NCBI RefSeq assembly: GCF_002860125.1
Contig: NZ_PGVA01000051.1
Location: 1-43,824 of the forward strand
From: Bacillus canaveralius
GTDB lineage: Bacteria > Bacillota > Bacilli > Bacillales > Cytobacillaceae
Length of the DNA stretch: 43,824 bases
Direction of reading: 5' to 3'
Shown in pieces: positions 32,901 to 42,567 of this stretch. Every line of letters starts with the position of its first letter. Position 1 is the stretch's first letter. The notes under the pieces are model-generated. The model ran no database searches. It had not been told where the DNA came from and was given only the letters and a program-made list of their open reading frames with translations. Position numbers and translations under genes: made by a program.

Positions 32901-34084
32901 TTGCCCACCCACTCTCTAAGATTTTCCTGATCGTTATGAAGATCCCCGGCCACGATTGCTGCTTCAATTTTTGTGAATATTTCCTTCACCCATGGGCCGC
33001 CTGGTTTCCCTGTCCATTCGATTAAATCATTGCCAGATGCTTTTATGTCAGTCCGGCTTTTAATTGGCAGCCTTTCATATTCCAAACGCAGTTGTGCAAG
33101 CCTGGAATCATCTTGCACTCCTTTTAAAGTGAGCCAGATTCTTTCAGCTGAGATGATCACAGCGATCCCGGCTTGATAAGCTGCCAAGCTAGTCCACTCC
33201 TGCTCGAGCCGAAACTTGAGAAAGCGATAAATTTTCTCAATTTCCTTGATTTTTTTGACAGGCAGTTTCCACTTTCTCAAAAACGGATCAATCTCCTCTG
33301 CTGAAATGTCGCAACAGTACAGAAGCAGGCACCATAGTTCATTTCCAGACAGGCTGCTATAGTCATATTCATTCATTTTCTCAAGCGCTTTTTTGCATCC
33401 TGACAGCCCCGGCAGAAATCGATACAGCCCTGAATCAATGATTAGGCTGATTGCCTCCTGGCGATTTAGTCCGGCAATCAGCTTTTCAAATTCTGCTGTC
33501 TTTCGTTCGGTGGCAATTTTTTCGAGCAAATGGCCATATATATGCAAAGCTTCTTTTGTTGCCGGTGCCAATGTAAAAGAAAGCTGGCTGACGAATCTGA
33601 CCGCCCTCATCATCCGCAAGGCATCCTCGGAGAATCTTTCACTGGCGTTCCCGACCGTTTCGATTCTTTTTCGGTTAATTGCCGATCTGCCATCAAATGG
33701 ATCGATCAATTTTCCGTGCCGATCCATCGCGATTGCGTTCATCGTAAAGTCACGGCGCTGGAGATCTTCTTTTAAAGAACGTATGTAATCGACGTGAGAA
33801 GGCCGGCGAAAATCACGATATTCGGCCTCGGCCCGAAAGGTGGTAATCTCATAAGAATCTCCATTGAAGAAAACAAGCACAGTCCCGTGTTCGATCCCAA
33901 CATCGGCTGTACGAGGAAAGATCGTTTTGATCTCTTCCGGGGTCGCTGATGTGGCAATGTCAACATCCTCAATCGGGCGCCCGAGCAGGAAATCACGGAC
34001 AGAGCCACCTACAAAATAGGCCTCATACCCTGCATTTTCAATTGTTAAAAGCAGCTGTTTGGCTTTCGCAAATGGTTGTATCAT
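32885..34084 (-). CDS. cca: CCA-adding tRNA nucleotidyltransferase
   Basis: A class II template-independent polymerase that builds or repairs the 3' CCA end of tRNAs. The head domain has YFVGGSVRDFLLGRPIEDVD (G-G-x-V-R-D and D-x-D), followed by RRDFTMNAIA and EDALRMMRAVRFVSQL; the helical neck and tail follow. The length of 399 aa is typical of Bacillus. AAGGGG lies 8 bases before the ATG. It lies between bshA (12 bp) and birA (overlap), inside the seven-gene ypjD-birA operon. Confidence 0.95.
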   Translation of the reverse strand: MIQPFAKAKQLLLTIENAGYEAYFVGGSVRDFLLGRPIEDVDIATSATPEEIKTIFPRTADVGIEHGTVLVFFNGDSYEITTFRAEAEYRDFRRPSHVDYIRSLKEDLQRRDFTMNAIAMDRHGKLIDPFDGRSAINRKRIETVGNASERFSEDALRMMRAVRFVSQLSFTLAPATKEALHIYGHLLEKIATERKTAEFEKLIAGLNRQEAISLIIDSGLYRFLPGLSGCKKALEKMNEYDYSSLSGNELWCLLLYCCDISAEEIDPFLRKWKLPVKKIKEIEKIYRFLKFRLEQEWTSLAAYQAGIAVIISAERIWLTLKGVQDDSRLAQLRLEYERLPIKSRTDIKASGNDLIEWTGKPGGPWVKEIFTKIEAAIVAGDLHNDQENLREWVGKCSRN

Positions 34085-34096
34085 ATAGGATCCCCT

Positions 34097-35224
34097 TCAG
34101 TTTAACAGCTCTAAATATAAGTTCTCATATTGCGATACGATCAAATCGGCGCCAAACTGGTGTTTAACTCGCTCAACTGATTTTGCCGAAAAATTTTCAT
34201 GCAAGCCTGGATTTGTCAAGAGTTCGAGAGCTTTTGCGGTAATTTCCTTGATATTCCCCAATTCGCATACAAACCCCGTTTCCCCATCGCTGATCACTTC
34301 CGGGATTCCGCCGATATTTGTACCGATACAGGGAACGCCGCAAGCCATCGCTTCCAATGCTACGAGCCCAAAGCTTTCTTTTTCCGATAATAATAGCATG
34401 AGATCACTGATCGAATACAGCTCTTCCAAATTATCCTGCTTCCCTAAGAACAGAACCTTGTCGCGCAGGCCAAGATCGTGAACCATTTGGCAAATCCTGG
34501 TTATCTCGGGGCCATCGCCGACAAGAAGGAGTTTAGCCGAAATTTGTTCGGCAATATTCTTAAATGTTTCGACGACATCATGGACCCGCTTGACCGGTCG
34601 GAAATTGGAGACATGGATAATCACCTGTTCATCGTCTCTAATACCGTACTCGTGGCGGAGATGGCCTGCATCCATTTTCTTATACACACGGCTGTCGATA
34701 AAGTTATAGACTGCCTTGATAGGTTTATCCGGTTGGATCACTTCATCAGTCTGCTCGATTAGGGCATTGGAAACAGCCGTGACCGCATCTGACTTTTCTA
34801 TCCCAAATTTGATGGCGCCGGCAAGTGACGGATCATAACCAAGAACTGTAATATCGGTTCCGTGCAGGGTGGTGACAATTTTCACCTGCTTATTCGTCAT
34901 TTGCTTAGCGAGGATTGCACAGACCGCATGCGGAATCGCATAATGCACGTGCAGGATATCAAGATTTTCCCGGTTGACGACTTCGGCCATTTTACTGGCC
35001 AATGCGATATCGTATGGCGGGTATTGAAAAACTGAATACTGGCTGACCTCGACTTGATGGTAATAAATGTTGTGGTACATTTTCTTAAGCCTGAAGGGCA
35101 TGCTCGAAGAAATAAAGTGGATCTCATGCCCTCTTTCTGCAAGGAGCTTGCCGAGTTCGGTCGCCACGACGCCGGAGCCGCCGACTGTCGGGTAGCAGGT
35201 GATGCCGATTTTTAAGTTTGTCAT
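34097..35224 (-). CDS. bshA: N-acetylglucosaminyl L-malate synthase (BshA)
   Basis: A retaining GT4-family glycosyltransferase, first step of bacillithiol synthesis (UDP-GlcNAc plus L-malate). N-terminal [20 protein letters not shown] and the malate/UDP region [10 protein letters not shown] are followed by the GT4 signature [20 protein letters not shown]. The length is 375 aa. It overlaps bshB1 by four bases (ATGA), so the two enzymes of one pathway are coupled. Confidence 0.96.
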   Translation of the reverse strand: MTNLKIGITCYPTVGGSGVVATELGKLLAERGHEIHFISSSMPFRLKKMYHNIYYHQVEVSQYSVFQYPPYDIALASKMAEVVNRENLDILHVHYAIPHAVCAILAKQMTNKQVKIVTTLHGTDITVLGYDPSLAGAIKFGIEKSDAVTAVSNALIEQTDEVIQPDKPIKAVYNFIDSRVYKKMDAGHLRHEYGIRDDEQVIIHVSNFRPVKRVHDVVETFKNIAEQISAKLLLVGDGPEITRICQMVHDLGLRDKVLFLGKQDNLEELYSISDLMLLLSEKESFGLVALEAMACGVPCIGTNIGGIPEVISDGETGFVCELGNIKEITAKALELLTNPGLHENFSAKSVERVKHQFGADLIVSQYENLYLELLN

Positions 35225-35943
35225 TGGAAATCCCCTAATAAATCATGATTGATTAGTAGTGGCCTTCTCACTTTAAATCCCTCTGCGTATTGCACACCAA
35301 CTTCTTTGCCAAACAACCGGTCGCGCGCTTCAACTGTTTCAATATAGCCGGTTACGAGCGGTGTCTCAACCCCGCCGCGCTGAAGAAAAAATTGGCTTTC
35401 ATATGCTTTCAGTGCTTGTATTTTTTGTTCCATATAGAGGGATGTATCAACTGTAAAATCGGGTTGATGGAAGCCATTGATCATGTAATAGTAAACTTCG
35501 CCCGGTTTATGGGGCGGCAAATCACCCGCTGTTTTATACTTTTTTATCCCTGCCGAAAAAACGGCTTCATCCACTAAACGGGCACAATGCCCGTGGTCGG
35601 GGTGGCGGTCTTTAAAATACGGTGCAAAAACAATGCGCGGTTTATGTGCGCGAATCACTTCAACGATCTTCTTTATGTATTCATTCGAAAAAAGGAGTCC
35701 CCGGTCAGGGAATGCTAATGTTTCCCTGGTTGACACGCCCAATATACCTGCGGCCATGCTTGCTTCCTGTTTGCGTGTTTCGACTGTTCCATTTGAGGAC
35801 AGCTCTGCTTCCGTCAGGTCACAAATAGCAATTCTTCTTCCTTCCGCAGCATATTTTGCTATTATTCCACCCATGCCGATTTCAACATCATCGGCATGGG
35901 CACCAAATGCCAGTATATCTATATCAAATAATGACAATTCCAT
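35221..35943 (-). CDS. bshB1: Bacillithiol biosynthesis deacetylase BshB1
   Basis: A zinc deacetylase of the LmbE/MshB family removing acetate from GlcNAc-malate, second step of bacillithiol synthesis. Zinc ligands and the catalytic base are in [11 protein letters not shown], and the third ligand is in [12 protein letters not shown]. The length is 240 aa. It directly follows mgsA and overlaps bshA, as in B. subtilis. Confidence 0.95.
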   Translation of the reverse strand: MELSLFDIDILAFGAHADDVEIGMGGIIAKYAAEGRRIAICDLTEAELSSNGTVETRKQEASMAAGILGVSTRETLAFPDRGLLFSNEYIKKIVEVIRAHKPRIVFAPYFKDRHPDHGHCARLVDEAVFSAGIKKYKTAGDLPPHKPGEVYYYMINGFHQPDFTVDTSLYMEQKIQALKAYESQFFLQRGGVETPLVTGYIETVEARDRLFGKEVGVQYAEGFKVRRPLLINHDLLGDFQ

Positions 35944-36348
35944 TCACCGCGTTTCTTTTACAATCTCACGCCACTGGATGTCGCCGCGTTCCAACCCTTT
36001 TATCAGAACCTCAGCTGTTCCCATATTCGTAGCCAGCGGAACCGAGTACACATCGCATAACCGGACTAATGCCGTCACATCTGGTTCGTGGGGCTGGGCT
36101 GTCAGCGGGTCGCGGAAAAAGAAGACGATATCCATTTTATTATTCGCAATCATCGCGCCAATCTCCTGGTCGCCGCCGAGAGGCCCCGATTTGCATCTTG
36201 TAATTTCAAGGCCTGTTGCTTCGATAATTCGCAGGCCAGTCGTACCAGTTGCAAACAGTTTGTGCTTCGAAAAAATCACTTTATATGCGGTCACAAACCC
36301 AACAAGGTCATCTTTTTTCTTATCATGGGCTATTAATGCAATATTCAC
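35944..36348 (-). CDS. mgsA: Methylglyoxal synthase (MgsA)
   Basis: Converts dihydroxyacetone phosphate to methylglyoxal and phosphate, an overflow route from glycolysis. Conserved segments are [25 protein letters not shown] (phosphate-binding) and [14 protein letters not shown], which holds the catalytic Asp; [15 protein letters not shown] completes the site. 134 aa. It lies beside the bacillithiol genes, whose product helps detoxify methylglyoxal. Confidence 0.96.
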   Translation of the reverse strand: MNIALIAHDKKKDDLVGFVTAYKVIFSKHKLFATGTTGLRIIEATGLEITRCKSGPLGGDQEIGAMIANNKMDIVFFFRDPLTAQPHEPDVTALVRLCDVYSVPLATNMGTAEVLIKGLERGDIQWREIVKETR

Positions 36349-36363
36349 CTTAACACTCCCCGT

Positions 36364-37164
36364 CTATTCAATAATGTTTTCAAGGCCGTATACAAACGAG
36401 TCAATGTTGACAATTGTATCTACAGCCAGCTTGACACCGGACATAAACGAAGCTCTGTTGTAAGAATCATGCCTGATCGTTAACGTCTGCCCGTCTGCCC
36501 CGAACATCACCTGCTGGTGGGCAATTAAGCCTGGCAGGCGGACGGAATGAATATGCATCCCCTCATAGTCGGCGCCTCTGGCTCCGTGGATTGTTTCTTT
36601 CTCGTTAGGGTGGCCCTGCTTCTTAGTCTCCCGTACTTCCGCAATCAGTTCGGCTGTTTTTACAGCGGTCCCTGACGGCGCATCAAGCTTCTGATCATGG
36701 TGCAGCTCCAAAATTTCAACATCCTTAAAAAATTTCGCTGCCATTTGTGAAAATTTCATCATTAAAATGGCCCCGACAGCGAAATTCGGAGCAATGATGC
36801 AGCCTAGCTCCTTTTCTTCACAGATAGCCGCTAATTCTGCGAGGTTTTCCTTTGAAAAACCAGTCGTTCCGACAACCGGGCGGACACCGTGTTGTAAAGC
36901 CGTTTTTGTATGGTACATCCCCACTTCAGGTGTCGTAAGATCAATTAATACATCCGCGTTTGCTTCCGAAAGACATTTCTCTATTTCACTATAAACCGGC
37001 ACCTGATAGCCTTGAAAACCTTCAAGCTCACTCAGCATGATCCCTTCATACTTATGGTCTAACACAGCGGCCAGCGTGTAGCGCTCGGTATTCATTACCA
37101 TATGTACAGCTTCCCTGCCCATTCTGCCGCGTGGGCCAGCAATAACGATTCTTACTTGCTCCAT
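36364..37164 (-). CDS. dapB: 4-hydroxy-tetrahydrodipicolinate reductase (DapB)
   Basis: Reduces the dapA product in the lysine/diaminopimelate pathway, which also feeds dipicolinate for spores. The N-terminal nucleotide-binding [15 protein letters not shown] is followed by [20 protein letters not shown] and the catalytic [15 protein letters not shown]. 266 aa. The start at 37164 follows GAGGAG. The gene is two bases from ypjD and 15 bp before mgsA. Confidence 0.96.
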   Translation of the reverse strand: MEQVRIVIAGPRGRMGREAVHMVMNTERYTLAAVLDHKYEGIMLSELEGFQGYQVPVYSEIEKCLSEANADVLIDLTTPEVGMYHTKTALQHGVRPVVGTTGFSKENLAELAAICEEKELGCIIAPNFAVGAILMMKFSQMAAKFFKDVEILELHHDQKLDAPSGTAVKTAELIAEVRETKKQGHPNEKETIHGARGADYEGMHIHSVRLPGLIAHQQVMFGADGQTLTIRHDSYNRASFMSGVKLAVDTIVNIDSFVYGLENIIE

Positions 37165-37166
37165 TT

Positions 37167-37514
37167 TCAATTCTCCTCATCTGTTTGTTCAAGCCTTGTC
37201 CATCGGTCTTTGTCCCTTGTATTGAATTTATTCATCACGGTGTTGTGTGCTGTTTCCAAATCGATATTTAACGAATTGGCAAAACAAATGAGAACAAACA
37301 ACATATCCCCAAGTTCTTCCTCAATGGTTTGTTCCTTTTCTGTTGCTTTTTTCGGCTTTTCTCCGTAATAGTGGTTAACTTCCCGGGCCAATTCCCCGAG
37401 CTCTTCAGTCATTCGTGCCATTAAAGCAAGCGGACTGAAGTAGCCTTCTTTAAACTGGCTTATGTATCCGTCGACTTCACCTTGAATGTCCTGTAACGAT
37501 TTCTTCGTACTCAT
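37167..37514 (-). CDS. ypjD: MazG-like nucleotide pyrophosphohydrolase YpjD
   Basis: A small all-alpha NTP pyrophosphatase of the MazG group, probably clearing abnormal nucleotides. The metal-binding E-E-x-x-E and E-x-x-D pairs are [18 protein letters not shown] and [18 protein letters not shown]. 115 aa from the second ATG at 37514, which is better spaced from GGGG than the first. First gene of the ypjD-dapB-mgsA-bshB1-bshA-cca-birA operon. Confidence 0.93.
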   Translation of the reverse strand: MSTKKSLQDIQGEVDGYISQFKEGYFSPLALMARMTEELGELAREVNHYYGEKPKKATEKEQTIEEELGDMLFVLICFANSLNIDLETAHNTVMNKFNTRDKDRWTRLEQTDEEN

Positions 37515-37574
37515 CATTCACCCCGATTTGTCCAAAATCTAATTATCGATATGTATCATTGCCTTCATCTTTTC

Positions 37575-37603
37575 ATGTTAGCTAAATCTGCGGTTATTTA
37601 CAA
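37575..37603 (-). promoter_or_regulatory. Promoter of the ypjD-dapB operon
   Basis: TTGTAA (37598-37603) and TAACAT (37575-37580) are separated by 17 bp on the minus strand, about 60 bases before ypjD. Confidence 0.5.
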
Positions 37604-37653
37604 ATATAATTGATTGTTTTTCTGTAGGAGAAGGTAAAGGTGTCGGGCAACGA

Positions 37654-37682
37654 TTGCTCTTATGATAGTACTTATATATAAT
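37654..37682 (+). promoter_or_regulatory. Sigma-A promoter of ypjC
   Basis: TTGCTC (37654-37659) and a perfect TATAAT (37677-37682) are separated by 17 bp, 34 bases before the chosen ypjC start. Divergent from the ypjD promoter. Confidence 0.65.
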
Positions 37683-37716
37683 TAAAAGCGGTATTTATGA
37701 AACAGGGGGAATGACG

Positions 37717-38589
37717 ATGTTTTTCGGCCTTAAATTGAAAAATATCTTATTTATTTTGGTTGGTGCAGCTATCTTTGCGTTTGGAATCGTCCATTTTAAT
37801 ATGCAAAATAACCTTTCCGAGGGCGGCTTTACCGGAATTACTTTACTGCTGTTCTTTCTCTTCAATTGGGATCCTTCCTATACAAACTTAATTCTCAACA
37901 TTCCACTCTTTATAATTGGCTGGAAGCTGCTCGGCCGCAATGTCTTTTTGTATACGGTGATTGGGACAATCGCAGTTTCGGTTTTTTTGTGGATTTTTCA
38001 GCGTTATCAAATTGAGATGCCGCTTAATGATGACCTGACGTTAGCCGCTTTGTTTGCCGGTGTTTTTATCGGCGTCGGGCTCGGCATCATTTTCCGCTAC
38101 GGGGGAACAACCGGCGGCGTCGACATCATTGCCAGACTTGTTCAAAAATATGTGGGCTGGAGCATGGGACGAACAATGTTCATATTTGATGTAGCGGTGA
38201 TCACGCTCTCGCTCATCTTCTATTTAACGTACCAGGAAGCGATGTATACGCTTGTCGCTGTGTTTGTCGGGGCACGAGTGATTGATTTTATGCAGGAAGG
38301 CGCCTATGCAGCCAGAGGGGCAATGATCATCTCCGACTTTAATGAGCAAATTTCCGCGCGGATTATGAAGGAAATGGATCGGGGTGTTACCATTTTACGG
38401 GGTCATGGCCCATTTTCGAAAAAAGACAGGGATGTGCTTTATTGTGTGGTCGCCAGAAACGAAATCGTCAGGCTGAAAAGTGTGATTACCTCCGTTGATC
38501 CGCATGCATTTGTATCTGTCAGTGTCGTCCACGATGTTCTCGGTGAAGGCTTTACTCTCGACGAAAATAAGAAGCCACTTGAGCGGTAA
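37717..38589 (+). CDS. ypjC: YitT/YpjC family integral membrane protein (DUF2179)
   Basis: About five membrane segments in the first 190 residues (KNILFILVGAAIFAFGIVHF; ITLLLFFLF; LFAGVFIGVGLGIIF; TMFIFDVAVITLSLIFYL) with the family motif YGGTTGGVDIIARL. The C-terminal cytoplasmic DUF2179 domain includes GVTILRGHGPFSKKDRDVLY. The transported substrate is unknown. The start at 37717 gives 290 aa, the B. subtilis length, with GGGGG at 7 bases. Confidence 0.9.
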   Translation: MFFGLKLKNILFILVGAAIFAFGIVHFNMQNNLSEGGFTGITLLLFFLFNWDPSYTNLILNIPLFIIGWKLLGRNVFLYTVIGTIAVSVFLWIFQRYQIEMPLNDDLTLAALFAGVFIGVGLGIIFRYGGTTGGVDIIARLVQKYVGWSMGRTMFIFDVAVITLSLIFYLTYQEAMYTLVAVFVGARVIDFMQEGAYAARGAMIISDFNEQISARIMKEMDRGVTILRGHGPFSKKDRDVLYCVVARNEIVRLKSVITSVDPHAFVSVSVVHDVLGEGFTLDENKKPLER

Positions 38590-38666
38590 GTGAGTTTCTT
38601 ACAAATAACGCTTTATTATCGATTATCCACTTTTGAGAAGTAATGATATGTTTTCATTTTAGCTCA

Positions 38667-38701
38667 TAAAAAAACCAGCCGTATTTAGGGCTGGTTTTTT
38701 A
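38667..38701. terminator. Bidirectional terminator between ypjC and yugP
   Basis: AAAACCAGCC and GGCTGGTTTT, flanked by runs of A and T, lie between two convergent genes. Confidence 0.85.
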
Positions 38702-39373
38702 TTCGTTTCTTGCCATTCCTGTGTAAATCAGTACCAAGCGGGCAAGTTCCATCACGGCTACAGCAGCGGCGGCAACATACGTTAACGCAGCAGCATTCAG
38801 GACTCTCTTTGTCTCACGTTCTTCATCATTGCGGATAATCCCGTGCGAAACTATTTCGTCCATCGCCCTGCTTGAAGCATTGAATTCAACTGGCAGTGTT
38901 ACGAGCTGGAAAACGACCGCTGCAGCCATAAAAACAATCCCCAAAAGAAGCAAATCAGCTAGCCCGGCAATAATCCCGATCATAACCAGGATCCATGAAA
39001 AATTGGAACCAAGGCTTGCTACTGGCACTAATGCATGGCGAAAACGGAGAAAGGCATATTCCTGTGCGTCTTGAATTGCATGTCCAACTTCATGGGCTGC
39101 GATCGCAGAAGCAGCAACAGAATGGCCGTGATAGTTGGCCGAAGACAGTCTTACGGTCTTGGAGCGTGGATCGTAGTGGTCACTTAAATAACCCCTTGTT
39201 TCCTCAACCCCGACATTATATAATCCGTTCGCATCAAGAATTCTTCTCGCCACTTCGGCTCCTACCATTTGTGAGGAAGAAGGTACTTTAGAGTATTTTT
39301 TGTACGTTCCCTTTACCCTGAATTGGGCCCAAAGCGGTATCAAAATAATAATCGCAAAATAGATTAAAAACAT
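38699..39373 (-). CDS. yugP: YugP family zinc metallopeptidase-like membrane protein
   Basis: A membrane protein with the zinc signature AIAAHEVGHAIQDA (H-E-x-x-H) between an N-terminal span (FLIYFAIIILIPLWAQF) and three C-terminal hydrophobic segments (about residues 120-160 and 195-218). The family is annotated as neutral zinc metallopeptidase; a role in membrane protein turnover is inferred. 224 aa. In B. subtilis yugP is elsewhere, so this is a local difference in gene order. Confidence 0.87.
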   Translation of the reverse strand: MFLIYFAIIILIPLWAQFRVKGTYKKYSKVPSSSQMVGAEVARRILDANGLYNVGVEETRGYLSDHYDPRSKTVRLSSANYHGHSVAASAIAAHEVGHAIQDAQEYAFLRFRHALVPVASLGSNFSWILVMIGIIAGLADLLLLGIVFMAAAVVFQLVTLPVEFNASSRAMDEIVSHGIIRNDEERETKRVLNAAALTYVAAAAVAVMELARLVLIYTGMARNE

Positions 39374-39436
39374 ATTATACCTCCATTTCAGCTCGTGATG
39401 CTTTTATCTTTATTGTATAAATGCCTGAAAGAGGTG

Positions 39437-40234
39437 TCAATTTTTATGATCTCTTGACCGGTTTCTCTCAGGTTTTTGGCCACCCATATATTTTCTCCAG
39501 CCTACGTAAGATAATGTGATAATTATGATGCTTCCTGTAGAAATGATTACCCACCATAACGATGGGTCTGCATCATCCTCAGTCATTTCATCAAAAAGGC
39601 TCTCTAAATCCGTTTGCAGGGCATTTAGCTCCTCCTGGCTGGACGTTCCCGACAGCAGTTGAGGCCGGTTGTGGTCAATGTATTGGACGCGGGTATTCAA
39701 TTTTTGCACCCGTTCCCGGGAAACATCAAGCTTGATACTCGGGTAAATGACCTCATAAAGGGATAAGAAAGAGTTAAGAGTCAGGTGGAACTTCTCGTTA
39801 TCACCGTTGCCGGCGGCTTCCTTCACATCGTGAAATACCGTCATAATCGGGTCTTCCATCTCTGTCCACAGGGGTTGATGGGTGGATGTGACAGCGTCAA
39901 CGACAAGACGAAACTTTGTTACCCTGTTTAACCTTTCTTCAGGGTTCAATTGTCCGTTTCCCGCAGCCTCGACCGCTTCATCGTGAGCGACAGTGATAAT
40001 TCTTAGTTCATCCATCGAGAAAATCCGCTCTGAAGTGGTAAAGGCGAGAAATTCCTCTGAAAAATATTCAAGCAATTTTCCTGCATCATCATATCTCTGC
40101 AATTTAATCATCTGCAATGCTTGATCAGATAACAAATCCAGCTTATCTAAAGGCGACGGTTGTTCCGAATATACTGTAGAAATCGGCGCAAGCAATAAAA
40201 CAGCCAAAAATAATATGACAAATTTTGCTCTCAT
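39437..40234 (-). CDS. ypjB: Sporulation protein YpjB
   Basis: An exported, membrane-anchored protein of the YpjB family linked to sporulation. The signal peptide is FVILFLAVLLLAPISTVYS (about residues 4-23). A helical extracytoplasmic domain with DKLDLLSDQALQMIKLQRYD follows, then one C-terminal span (WWVIISTGSIIIITLSYVGW) and a basic tail. 265 aa. The start at 40234 follows GGAGGGGG. It is downstream of ypjA on the same strand. Confidence 0.87.
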   Translation of the reverse strand: MRAKFVILFLAVLLLAPISTVYSEQPSPLDKLDLLSDQALQMIKLQRYDDAGKLLEYFSEEFLAFTTSERIFSMDELRIITVAHDEAVEAAGNGQLNPEERLNRVTKFRLVVDAVTSTHQPLWTEMEDPIMTVFHDVKEAAGNGDNEKFHLTLNSFLSLYEVIYPSIKLDVSRERVQKLNTRVQYIDHNRPQLLSGTSSQEELNALQTDLESLFDEMTEDDADPSLWWVIISTGSIIIITLSYVGWRKYMGGQKPERNRSRDHKN

Positions 40235-40313
40235 GGTTGTCCCCCCCTCCAAATTACTATTAAAATGTTATGAAGGGATGGACAAGGTTAGACCAGAAAC
40301 CTGAGGAGCGCCT

Positions 40314-40910
40314 CTATGTTTTTATTTTCAGTATAAAGCGATCTTTCCTTAAACAAAGAATATACGCTATTTCCAGTGAAAAAATACTGAGCCAAAAAGT
40401 AAAATAACCGATTTCCTGTATGTACAAATTTAATGTCTGATAGCGGGGCATCATTAGAAAGACATAATCGATGATTTCATTGTGAAGAACCCAGATCGCC
40501 GTAACGACAAAATGCCATAGTTTAATTCGGTAAAAAGGGGCATACAGCAGTCCCTGTACCGCCATGCCAAGGTGCGAAAAAATCAGCATTAGGCTGACCA
40601 AATCGATTTGCCCGTTTACAACGTAGACAAGCAAATTCATCACGACTGCCCAGATGCCGTACTTAAATAATGTAACGATCGCGAGCGCTTCAAGCAATCC
40701 CCAATTCTTTTTTAACAAAAAAGCGATGAGCACAAATACAAAAAATAAGCTGGCTGTCGGGCTGTCGGGGACAAACGGCAGAAAAATCGGTGGTGTGTCC
40801 GCTAATTGCCATTGATACCAGACATACCCGTAAATCGTTCCGGCAATATTTATAATTAGAAGCATCCATAGAAACGCCCGGCTGGCAAGGACAGGATAAA
40901 TCATTTTCAT
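40314..40910 (-). CDS. ypjA: YpjA family integral membrane protein (DUF1405)
   Basis: Five or six hydrophobic segments make up most of the 198 residues (FLWMLLIINIAGTIYGYVWY; LFFVFVLIAFLLKKNW; AVVMNLLVYVVNG; HFVVTAIWVLHNEIIDYVFL; FWLSIFSLEIAYILCL). The function is unknown. GAGGAAAA precedes the ATG. It lies downstream of qcrC, with a terminator between. Confidence 0.87.
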   Translation of the reverse strand: MKMIYPVLASRAFLWMLLIINIAGTIYGYVWYQWQLADTPPIFLPFVPDSPTASLFFVFVLIAFLLKKNWGLLEALAIVTLFKYGIWAVVMNLLVYVVNGQIDLVSLMLIFSHLGMAVQGLLYAPFYRIKLWHFVVTAIWVLHNEIIDYVFLMMPRYQTLNLYIQEIGYFTFWLSIFSLEIAYILCLRKDRFILKIKT

Positions 40911-41015
40911 TATTTTTTCCTCTTTTCAACTAATCTTTCATCATCATTTTGCCAACTATAGTTTATAAGAAAAAACAACTGCAAGGAATCTTTTACTAGA
41001 GTCATCGCTGTTCGT

Positions 41016-41050
41016 TAAAAAAGCTGGCGCAATGTTTACGCCAGCTTTTT
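41016..41050 (-). terminator. Terminator of the qcrABC operon
   Basis: AAAGCTGGCG/CGCCAGCTTT with a 9-base loop and flanking A and T runs lies a few bases after the qcrC stop. Confidence 0.85.
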
Positions 41051-41056
41051 AACATA

Positions 41057-41830
41057 TTATTTACTTTCAAGCTTAGAAATAAACTCAGAAAGCTGCTGCA
41101 GCTCTTCGTCTGTTCCTTTAAACATGCCCGCTGGCATATCACCTGTACCATTTTTGGCAATGTCGGCAATTTCTTCAGGGGTTAAGCCTGTATCAATTAA
41201 AGGCGGTGCCCCTGCGCCACCGGTAAGTTCAGCGCCATGGCAATTTATACAGCCTTGCGTTTCATAAACTCCGTAACCAGGATCTTTAGTATCGATATCA
41301 GCTTCCGCGACGATTTCACCCATTTTTGCTCTTGCTTTCCAGTCTGTAGTACTGGCAGACTGCCATGTCAAAAAGATAACAGCTGCCACAGCGAGAAGCA
41401 TAAAGCCGGTTGCAATCGGGCGTTTTGACGGGCGGCGCTCAGGTCCGCGGTCAATGAATGGCGCAAGTAATAAAGCGCCGAATGCCAGGCCAGGAATGAT
41501 AAATGCACCAATTATATTATATGCTGGTCCCGAAGCAAATCGGTATTTTAGCAATTGGTATAAAAACAAGAAATACCAGTCCGGCAGCGGAATATAGGCT
41601 GTATCGGTCGGGTCTGCCATTCTCTCAAGCGGAGACGCGTGAGCGGCAGTCAAGCATAAATAGCCAATCAGGAAAACGGCACCGACGAGCCATTCCCTTA
41701 ATAAAAAGTTAGGCCAAAACGCTTCTGTTTTCCCAGGGTATTCCGAGTAATCTTTCGGAATATTCGGTTTGCGATTGTCAGCAGGAACCCTTGAGTCACC
41801 TACGAATTTCATCCCTTTTCCACGATGCAT
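41057..41830 (-). CDS. qcrC: Menaquinol:cytochrome c reductase cytochrome b/c subunit (QcrC)
   Basis: A fusion of a subunit IV-like membrane part with a cytochrome c domain, specific to the Bacillus bc complex. The N-terminus MHRGKGMKFVGDSRVP matches B. subtilis; KDYSEYPGKTEAFWPNFL is followed by three spans, with DWYFLFLYQLLKYRF between them. The extracytoplasmic heme site is CINCHG, with the axial Met probably in MPAGMFKG. 257 aa. Downstream of qcrB at 59 bp. Confidence 0.96.
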   Translation of the reverse strand: MHRGKGMKFVGDSRVPADNRKPNIPKDYSEYPGKTEAFWPNFLLREWLVGAVFLIGYLCLTAAHASPLERMADPTDTAYIPLPDWYFLFLYQLLKYRFASGPAYNIIGAFIIPGLAFGALLLAPFIDRGPERRPSKRPIATGFMLLAVAAVIFLTWQSASTTDWKARAKMGEIVAEADIDTKDPGYGVYETQGCINCHGAELTGGAGAPPLIDTGLTPEEIADIAKNGTGDMPAGMFKGTDEELQQLSEFISKLESK

Positions 41831-41889
41831 CGAGCAATCCCCCTCCTTTTATTCATAAGTTAATCAATTTAAAAAACAGTTCGTTCGGT

Positions 41890-42564
41890 TTACAACGGCC
41901 CTGAAATACCTTGTTTGCGGATCATCAGGAAGTGGGCACCCATTAAGCCGAGCAATGCACCAGGCAAGAAGAAGACATGGATCGCAAAGAAACGCGTTAA
42001 TGTTTGCGCACCGACAATTGATGAATCCCCGGAAAGCAGAGCTTTAACGTAAGTTCCGATTAACGGCGTTGATTCAGCAATCTGCAAACCTACCTTTGTC
42101 GCAAATAAAGCTTTCATATCCCAAGGCAGCAAGTACCCTGTAAAACCTAAACCGAGCATAACGAAGAAAATTAGAACTCCGACAACCCAGTTCAGTTCGC
42201 GCGGTTTTTTATAGGCTCCCTGAAAGAAGACGCGCAGCGTATGTAAAAACATCATGACAATAACCAGACTTGCGCCCCAATGGTGCATCCCGCGGACAAT
42301 CTGGCCGAATGCCACTTCATTTTGGAGATAGTAAACGGACTTCCAAGCATTTTCAATATCAGGAACATAATACATGGTTAAAAACATACCTGAAAGGATT
42401 TGGATCACGGTGATGAAAAACGTCAGACCGCCAAAGCAATACACGAACGCAGAAAAATGGTGTGCCGGGTTGACGTGCTCCGGTACTTCGTGGTCGGCAA
42501 TATCGCGCCACAACGGCGTAATATCCAAACGCTCATCGACCCAATCATAAATTTTATTAAGCAA
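41890..42564 (-). CDS. qcrB: Menaquinol:cytochrome c reductase cytochrome b subunit (QcrB)
   Basis: Cytochrome b6-type subunit with four membrane helices and the b hemes. Histidine pairs occur in RGMHHWGASLVIVMMFLH and FAIHVFFLPGALLGLMGAHF. GFTGYLLPWDMKA is the quinol-site motif. In the first helix region, LTFFITVIQILSGMFLTMYY. 224 aa. Three bases after the qcrA stop, so tightly coupled. Confidence 0.97.
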   Translation of the reverse strand: MLNKIYDWVDERLDITPLWRDIADHEVPEHVNPAHHFSAFVYCFGGLTFFITVIQILSGMFLTMYYVPDIENAWKSVYYLQNEVAFGQIVRGMHHWGASLVIVMMFLHTLRVFFQGAYKKPRELNWVVGVLIFFVMLGLGFTGYLLPWDMKALFATKVGLQIAESTPLIGTYVKALLSGDSSIVGAQTLTRFFAIHVFFLPGALLGLMGAHFLMIRKQGISGPL

Positions 42565-42567
42565 TTA